Below are positions 5,365-5,927 of a stretch of DNA of 5,927 nucleotides, piece by piece. A program made the translations under genes and the position numbers. Source of the DNA: Chloroflexota bacterium (GTDB taxonomy: Bacteria; Chloroflexota; Dehalococcoidia; Tepidiformales; Tepidiformaceae); NCBI GenBank assembly GCA_021823905.1, contig JAKALX010000250.1, positions 1 to 5,927 of the forward strand, written 5' to 3'. Numbering within the stretch: the first letter of the stretch is position 1; each line of letters begins with the position of its first letter. The notes under the pieces were generated by a model. It did not search any database. It was not told the origin of the DNA and saw nothing but the letters and a program-made list of their open reading frames with translations.

Positions 5365-5927
5365 TTACGCCCGCGCCCTCGCCTCTTTCAGCAACTTCTC
5401 GACAACGTCGAGCGCCGAGACCACGTCTTCCTTCGTGAAGAAGCCGAGGTGGCCGACGCGGAAGATCTTGCCTTCGAGCTTGCCCTGGCCGCCGCCGATG
5501 ACGACGCCAAACTCCTCGCGGGCGCGCTTGCTGATGGCTTTGCCGTCGACGCCCTCGGGCCACCAGACGGCGGTCACGGTGTTCGAAGCGAACTTCTCGT
5601 CGACCGGGACGAGCTTCAGGCCCCAGCTCTTCACGCGCTGGCGGGTGTAGTCGGCGACGACCTGGTGGCGGCTGAAGATGCTCTCCAGGCCCTCGGCCCG
5701 CATGAGCTCGAACGCGCGGTCCATCGCGTAGTAGATGCTGAGCGCCGGCGTCCACGGCGTCTGGAGCTTCGCGATGGAGTCGCGCGTCTTCGCGGCGTCG
5801 AAGTAGAAGCGCGGCATCTTCGCCTCGGCGTTCGCGGCCCAGGCGCGCGCGCTCATGTAGACGAACGCGAGGCCGGGAGGCGCCATCCAGCCCTTCTGCG
5901 AACCGCTGACGACGACGTAGATCGGAA
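5365..5927 (-). CDS. Class V PLP-dependent aminotransferase (3' part)
   Basis: The C-terminal 186 residues of a fold-type I, class V aminotransferase of the alanine-glyoxylate / serine-pyruvate / archaeal-type phosphoserine aminotransferase group. The N-terminus lies beyond the right edge; the in-frame ATG at 5886 is internal. The PLP-binding lysine is in view in GSQKGWMAPPGLAFV (Lys codon 5895-5893). Further family features are TPWTPALSIYYAMDRAF, the small-domain start SRHQVVADYTRQRVKSWGL, and GGGQGKLEGKIFRVGHLG with the substrate-carboxylate Arg. Substrate is not fixed by sequence. Proximity to serA on the same strand favours transamination in serine synthesis (phosphohydroxypyruvate to phosphoserine), with glyoxylate/serine transamination as the alternative. 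The stop codon is TAA at 5367-5365. Confidence 0.88.
   Translation of the reverse strand, partial: PIYVVVSGSQKGWMAPPGLAFVYMSARAWAANAEAKMPRFYFDAAKTRDSIAKLQTPWTPALSIYYAMDRAFELMRAEGLESIFSRHQVVADYTRQRVKSWGLKLVPVDEKFASNTVTAVWWPEGVDGKAISKRAREEFGVVIGGGQGKLEGKIFRVGHLGFFTKEDVVSALDVVEKLLKEARARA

Overview
This is a GC-rich bacterial window with dense, compact genes. A family 5 solute-binding protein, a sortase, a FlgM-like anti-sigma factor and a class V aminotransferase near serA together suggest a Chloroflexota-type or another high-GC, cell-surface-elaborating lineage. That placement is inference. No rRNA, tRNA, CRISPR array or transposase is visible.

Layout. Positions 2-886 (+) hold the 3' part of a peptide/oligopeptide-type ABC transporter substrate-binding protein. 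It converges, with a 21-bp gap, on a minus-strand block. Read in the direction of transcription (high to low coordinates), that block is: a class V aminotransferase (cut by the right edge, 5365-5927); a hicA-hicB toxin-antitoxin pair (5251-4842, start and stop overlapping); an XRE-type helix-turn-helix domain fused in frame to a complete D-3-phosphoglycerate dehydrogenase (4655-2889); a membrane-anchored sortase (2698-2090); a FlgM-like anti-sigma factor (2037-1756); and a winged-helix response regulator with a degenerate receiver domain (1597-908). No gap between genes exceeds about 190 bp.

How the genes work together. The aminotransferase and SerA can be consecutive steps of the phosphorylated serine pathway (3-phosphoglycerate to 3-phosphohydroxypyruvate to phosphoserine). 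The hicAB pair lies between them.

The most striking signal is at the 5' end of serA. The dehydrogenase carries an N-terminal DNA-binding HTH. Just upstream of that domain's start codon lie two near-identical palindromes (ATGCA-N3-TGCAT) centred 27 bp apart. They coincide with candidate -10 and -35 elements of a promoter whose start site would make the mRNA essentially leaderless. This looks like an autoregulated enzyme-repressor, possibly serine-responsive through the C-terminal ACT domain. A Shine-Dalgarno-like AAGGAG inside the fusion could also allow a separate 531-residue SerA to be made. The sortase/FlgM-like pair and the atypical response regulator appear to be independent regulatory and surface functions.
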